Source: JABDIP01 sp965227455 (GTDB lineage: Bacteria > Pseudomonadota > Alphaproteobacteria > DSM-16000 > Inquilinaceae). Taken from it: a stretch of DNA of 64,000 nt. Each line of letters opens with the position of its first letter. Within the stretch, counting starts at the first letter, position 1. A program made the translations under genes and the position numbers. The stretch covers positions 2,852,001 to 2,916,000 of the forward strand of contig OZ245752.1 of NCBI GenBank assembly GCA_965227455.1, in the 5' to 3' direction. The notes under the pieces are model-generated. The model had not been told where the DNA came from. It worked only from the letters and a program-made list of their open reading frames with translations, and did not search any database. Below are positions 60,505-64,000 of the stretch, one piece after another.

Positions 60505-61614
60505 ATGAACTGGAAAGCAGTTAGTGTTGCCGCGGGCGCCGTCATCCTGACGGGTCAGGCCTTCGCCGACGGCCATCGCTGGGATGGCTCGGACGATCTG
60601 GCGGTGAACCCGCTGGCCTGCGATGGCAGCGCCGGCTCGGTCGCGGCCAAGCCCTACGATGGCGGCCAGGCGACCGGCGCGCCGGACCTCGCCGGCCAGG
60701 AGATCGTGCTGGTCGACGTGCCGAAGCTGATCGGCATCGGCTATTTCGCCGCCACAACGGCCGGCATGGAGCAGGCGGCCGCCGAGCTGGGGAACGTCAC
60801 CGTCTCCACCGACGGGCCGACCGAGGCAAATATCGATGACCAGATCACCTTCATCGACAACTACATCACGCAGGGCGTGAACGGCATCCTGTTCGCCGCC
60901 AACGATCCGGTGGCCATCGCGCCGGTGCTGAACAAGGCGCTGGACAAGGGCATCCACGTGGTCGGCTACGACGCCAACTCCACGCCCGACGCTCGCGAGT
61001 GGTTCGTCAACCAGGCCGAGTTCAACGGCATCGCCAAGGCGATGATGGACGCCATCGTGGCCGAGATCGGCGATGACGGCAGCTTCGCTATCGTCACCAG
61101 CACCTTCACCACGCCGAACCAGGCGCGCTGGATCGCCGAGATGTGGGCCTATGCCGAGCAGTGCCATCCGGGCGTCGAATGGCTGGAGACGGTCGAGGCG
61201 CAGGAGGACAACATCCTGTCCTTCAATCAGGCAAGCACCCTGATCAACAAATATGGCGAGGACCTCGACGGTCTGTTCGGCATGACCTCCGTGGCGACCC
61301 CGGCGTCGGCCGAGGCGGTCACTCAGGCCGGCCTGTGCGGCGAGGTTGCCGTCGTCGGTCTGGCCACGCCGAATGCCATGAAGCCTTATGTGCAATCGGG
61401 CTGCGTGGAGTCGGTGGTCCTGTGGAATCCGGTCGATCTCGGCTATGCCGCCGTCCATGTGATGCGGGCCGTCGTCGACGGCACGCTGGAGCCAGGCGCC
61501 GACAAGGTCGATGCCGGGCGGCTGGGCACGCTGCAGATCGTCAACGGCAGCGAGGTCCTGCTGGGCGCGCCCTTCATCTACAACAAGGACAATATTGACG
61601 ACTTCGACTTCTAG
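60505..61614 (+). CDS. rhaS: Rhamnose ABC importer substrate-binding protein
   Basis: This 369-residue periplasmic binding protein (type I, RbsB-like) has a signal peptide (residues 1-22, VSVAAGAVILTGQAFA). Its core shows VPKLIGIGYFAATTAGMEQAA, DNYITQGVNGILFAANDP, VVGYDANST and GLFGMTSVATP. A strong GGGAGGA precedes the ATG after a 58-bp gap, which fits the higher expression needed for a binding protein. Context makes L-rhamnose the likely ligand. A hairpin ends the operon 22 bp downstream. Confidence 0.88.
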   Translation: MNWKAVSVAAGAVILTGQAFADGHRWDGSDDLAVNPLACDGSAGSVAAKPYDGGQATGAPDLAGQEIVLVDVPKLIGIGYFAATTAGMEQAAAELGNVTVSTDGPTEANIDDQITFIDNYITQGVNGILFAANDPVAIAPVLNKALDKGIHVVGYDANSTPDAREWFVNQAEFNGIAKAMMDAIVAEIGDDGSFAIVTSTFTTPNQARWIAEMWAYAEQCHPGVEWLETVEAQEDNILSFNQASTLINKYGEDLDGLFGMTSVATPASAEAVTQAGLCGEVAVVGLATPNAMKPYVQSGCVESVVLWNPVDLGYAAVHVMRAVVDGTLEPGADKVDAGRLGTLQIVNGSEVLLGAPFIYNKDNIDDFDF

Positions 61615-61636
61615 CCGAAGTCCCGATCGAACGGCT

Positions 61637-61685
61637 CCCCTCGCCCTCGCAAACCGCCCGGATTGGCGGCAAGCAGGGTGAGGGG
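61637..61685 (+). terminator. Hairpin at the end of the rhamnose operon
   Basis: An 11-bp perfect outer inverted repeat (CCCCTCGCCCT / AGGGTGAGGGG) encloses a smaller CCGCC...GGCGG stem. The RNA would fold into a two-part hairpin. There is no T-run after it. Elements of this look also occur as dispersed intergenic repeats, which cannot be checked here. Confidence 0.5.
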
Positions 61686-61819
61686 TCGCCCGCAAACCCC
61701 TGTGGCAAACCTGTGAAAACCGCGCCTCGTTAGCGGATTTTTAAGATTTGGCAGCGTACGCTTTCGCTTGGGGCGTAGAGCGTCTTGCGCCCGGCAAGGT
61801 CGAAGCCACGAGGCAGAAA

Positions 61820-62254
61820 ATGCGGACAACCCCTCATCGTTCCGCGGTCGACGATCGCGAGACCATGATCCGTTTGATCGACATTGTTGGACAGGAACAC
61901 ATTTTCGCTCCCTACCATCTCGACACGCCGCTGCCGCCGGCGCCGGGCCTGTTGGCGCTGGTCCGGCCGTCCGGCCATCGGTTCGCCGGCATCCACAGCA
62001 TCGTCCATCCGCCCTGGTGGGACATTCTGTACATCGAGCAGGCGAAGAATGTCTGCCGACGTGCCGGCCGCCTGCTTTGCGGGCTGCAATCCAGCAAGCT
62101 GGGACCGACCATGGCCATGGTCCACTGGATGCCGGATTCCAATGAGACTGCGCGGATGGAGGCGGAACGGGCGCTGATCGAAGCCCATGACCCTGAGCTC
62201 AACCGCAGCCTCAACCGCGGCGACGCCGTGCCGGCGCTGGCGGCCTACGGGTAA
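61820..62254 (+). CDS. Hypothetical protein with a GIY-YIG-like C-terminal pattern
   Basis: This 144-residue soluble protein is read from ATG 61820, which has GAGG about 6 nt upstream; the frame also contains ATG 61865. It includes VGQEHIFAPYHLDTPLPPAPG, HRFAGIHSIVHPPWWDILYI and a C-terminal stretch RMEAERALIEAHDPELN. The last part resembles the end of GIY-YIG nuclease domains (E..LI....P.LN), but the GIY and YIG strands are not evident, so nuclease activity cannot be claimed. It stands alone between the rhamnose operon and the GH31 gene, with which it converges 9 bp downstream. Confidence 0.55.
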   Translation: MRTTPHRSAVDDRETMIRLIDIVGQEHIFAPYHLDTPLPPAPGLLALVRPSGHRFAGIHSIVHPPWWDILYIEQAKNVCRRAGRLLCGLQSSKLGPTMAMVHWMPDSNETARMEAERALIEAHDPELNRSLNRGDAVPALAAYG

Positions 62255-62263
62255 GGCCCGGCC

Positions 62264-64000
62264 CTATTCCGTCTCGGGGGGCTGGTAGCCGAACGGGAAC
62301 TGACGTTCCCACACGGCGGATATCAGCCCGAAATCGCCGGCTACCGATCCACCGCGGGCCATCGGATCGACCATCATGATCGAGAGCTCCGGGCGCCCTG
62401 CCCCGGTCATCGTCTCGACGCCTTCCAGGGTGACCGATTCCGGCTCCCAGGTCAGCGTCAGGTCGATTAGCGAGGCATTGCCGTCGCGATACCCCCAGCT
62501 CTCGCCGTCGTCGAAGAAGGCCTGAGACGGCAGCCCGGTGCCGGACTCGATCCCGGGATAGGCAGCCAGCACGATCTTCTCCGGATCATGCGGCCGGTCG
62601 AGCGGAAACGTCTGCGCCAACGGCAGCACCGCTCCGCAGCGGATCAGGATCGGCAACCGGCCCGCCGGAGCGTCCAGCACCGCCTCCTGCCCGCCTTCGT
62701 ACAAGGCAGCCGCCCAGAAATCGATCCAGCCGCCGGGCACCTCCGGCAGGTAGACCGTCTTCGAGGTCTCGCCATTTGCAACGACCGGCGCCACCAGCAC
62801 ATGATCGCCCAGCAGGAACGCGTCGTGATCGGCGAAGGCTGCCGGTTCGTCGGAGGCGTAGAAGAGCGGCCGGAGGATCGGCTGGCCGGTGGCATGGGCC
62901 CGGTAGGCCAGCGTGTAGAGATAGGGCAGGAAGGTGTAGCGCAGCTTCAACGCCGCCAGCACGTCGTCGAACACCTCCTCATGGGTCCAGGGCAGCGTGG
63001 CCCTGCCGAACTCAGGCCGCCAGGAATTCATCACGCAGCGCGGGTGCAGCGCCATCATCTGCAGCCATCGCAGCAGCAATTCCGGCTCCGGTTCCGGTCC
63101 GCAGAAACCGCCGATGTCGTGGCCGACCTGCGGGATGCCCGACAGGCTGAGCGACAGCCCGTTCCGCAGGTTCCATTTCAGCGAATGCCAGCTGGTGGCG
63201 TTGTCGCCGGTCCAGGTCTCGGCATAGCGCTGAATGCCGATCGGCCCGGCCCGGCTGATCGTGTAGGGACGCTTGTCGGGGTCGCGGGCGGCGGTCGCCT
63301 CGAAGCTGGCCCGGGTCATCAGATGCGCCTGCAGCGGCCGCACCGACACCGCCGGAATGGATTGTCCGAAGCCGTCGACCGTCGCCTCCTCGTCCCAGAT
63401 CTCCGCCTCGTTGTTATCGTTCCACAGGGAGTCGAAGCCCGGCGCAAGGACCTGGGCGGTCGCCTGCTCCTGCCACCACCGCACCGTCTCCGGATTGGTG
63501 AAATCCAAGCTGGAGCCGGCTCCGCCCCAGAACACCTCCTCCACCGGGTTGCCATCGGCATTGCGCACGAAGAGGCCGGCCTCGGCGGCCTCGGCATAGG
63601 CCGGGTGAACCGTCAGAAGCACCGGCTTCACGTTGGCGGCAGTGTGCAGATTGAGCGAGCCCAGTCGTTCGAACAGCGCCTCGGGATCGGGAAATCGCTC
63701 CCGGTCCCAGGTGAAGACGCAGCGCTGCTCGCCCTGCAGGGTGTAGCCGGAGCCGGAGTGCACCATGCTGATCGGCAGGGCGCGTTCGCGGCAGGTGTCG
63801 GCGAAGCCGGCGATAACCGCCTGGGCATCCGGTGCATCGGCGTGGTGCATGGAGGTGAAGCCGAATCCCAGTGCGCGCCTGGGTGCGAAATGAGGCCGGC
63901 CGGTCAGCGCCGTCAGCCGTTCCACGACCGACGGCACATCGGCGCCGGTCAGGACATAGTGGACCAGCCCCCGCTCCCGCGCCTCGGCGTAGCGGTAGAT
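62264..64000 (-). CDS. Glycoside hydrolase family 31 enzyme (N-terminus outside window)
   Basis: The frame is open from the window edge to the stop at 62264 (578 codons visible), so the gene is partial; a GTG at 63937 lies inside conserved sequence and is not its start. The GH31 catalytic signature is present: GFDSLWNDNNEAEIWDEE (the first Asp of WNDNNE is the expected nucleophile) and later WTGDNATSWHSLK with the probable acid/base Asp. GIPQVGHDIGGFCG, YLYTLAYRAHATGQPILRPLF and a C-terminal beta domain follow. The family contains alpha-glucosidases, alpha-xylosidases and related enzymes. No signal can be judged because the N-terminus is missing. Confidence 0.88.
   Translation of the reverse strand: MYRYAEARERGLVHYVLTGADVPSVVERLTALTGRPHFAPRRALGFGFTSMHHADAPDAQAVIAGFADTCRERALPISMVHSGSGYTLQGEQRCVFTWDRERFPDPEALFERLGSLNLHTAANVKPVLLTVHPAYAEAAEAGLFVRNADGNPVEEVFWGGAGSSLDFTNPETVRWWQEQATAQVLAPGFDSLWNDNNEAEIWDEEATVDGFGQSIPAVSVRPLQAHLMTRASFEATAARDPDKRPYTISRAGPIGIQRYAETWTGDNATSWHSLKWNLRNGLSLSLSGIPQVGHDIGGFCGPEPEPELLLRWLQMMALHPRCVMNSWRPEFGRATLPWTHEEVFDDVLAALKLRYTFLPYLYTLAYRAHATGQPILRPLFYASDEPAAFADHDAFLLGDHVLVAPVVANGETSKTVYLPEVPGGWIDFWAAALYEGGQEAVLDAPAGRLPILIRCGAVLPLAQTFPLDRPHDPEKIVLAAYPGIESGTGLPSQAFFDDGESWGYRDGNASLIDLTLTWEPESVTLEGVETMTGAGRPELSIMMVDPMARGGSVAGDFGLISAVWERQFPFGYQPPETE

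Noticed and set aside
62264..63937. Complete GH31 gene starting at GTG 63937
   Set aside because: The frame continues in conserved-looking sequence to the window edge; the GTG encodes an internal valine.

Overview
The window is GC-rich, densely coded DNA with short gaps and frequent ATGA/GTGA stop-start overlaps. Its gene content points to an alphaproteobacterium, probably of the Rhodospirillales and probably aquatic. The pointers are a Tat-exported formate dehydrogenase locus with DUF3305/DUF3306/TorD partners, a rhizobial-type L-rhamnose locus with a fused RhaD aldolase-dehydrogenase, and a giant VCBS/RTX adhesin. This taxonomic call is an inference from gene content; there is no rRNA gene in the window.

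Layout. (1) 1-4000: a two-partner secretion pair on the minus strand, outer-membrane transporter tpsB followed by filamentous-haemagglutinin-like tpsA, which runs off the left edge. (2) 4200-8450: small cell-envelope and metabolic genes (OmpA-like protein, lipoprotein, SpoVG-like protein, SDR, ABM monooxygenase, TIGR03032 protein). (3) 8672-22006: one 4,444-residue RTX/VCBS/FG-GAP adhesin. It carries about 27 VCBS-type repeats, of which some 11 consecutive 345-bp units are nearly identical. It is followed by an 800-bp AT-rich control region and a divergent hybrid histidine kinase. (4) 25393-28268, minus strand: an alkyltransferase-like protein, an FAH-family hydrolase, and the tungstate transporter parts TupA and TupC.

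(5) 28468-45598: a formate-oxidation island. It starts with a lipoate-ligase-like gene and a run of uncharacterised small families. It continues through a periplasmic alpha-carbonic anhydrase, an MscS channel and a multi-cluster ferredoxin, then DUF3305, DUF3306, TorD, a small Tat protein, FdhA, FdhB, a small lipoprotein and cytochrome b FdhC. It closes with a PepSY-like protein, a WD40-cytochrome c fusion, a 41-residue membrane protein and the missing tungstate permease TupB. The tungstate transporter is therefore split around the enzyme it probably serves. Formate would be oxidised in the periplasm, electrons passed through FdhB/FdhC, and the CO2 could be hydrated by the exported carbonic anhydrase.

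(6) 45614-50584: a CRP-type site in front of a secreted protein that is a paralogue of part of the TpsA domain; hemN behind an FNR-type box; a YdcZ-type membrane protein; and an exported formamidase coupled to a short TAXI-like binding protein. (7) 50765-61685: a complete L-rhamnose locus. rhaD-rhaI are divergent from the DeoR-type regulator, mutarotase, kinase and a four-gene ABC importer, with repeated operator-like sites between the two arms. (8) A small unknown gene and a GH31 glycosidase that runs off the right edge close the window.
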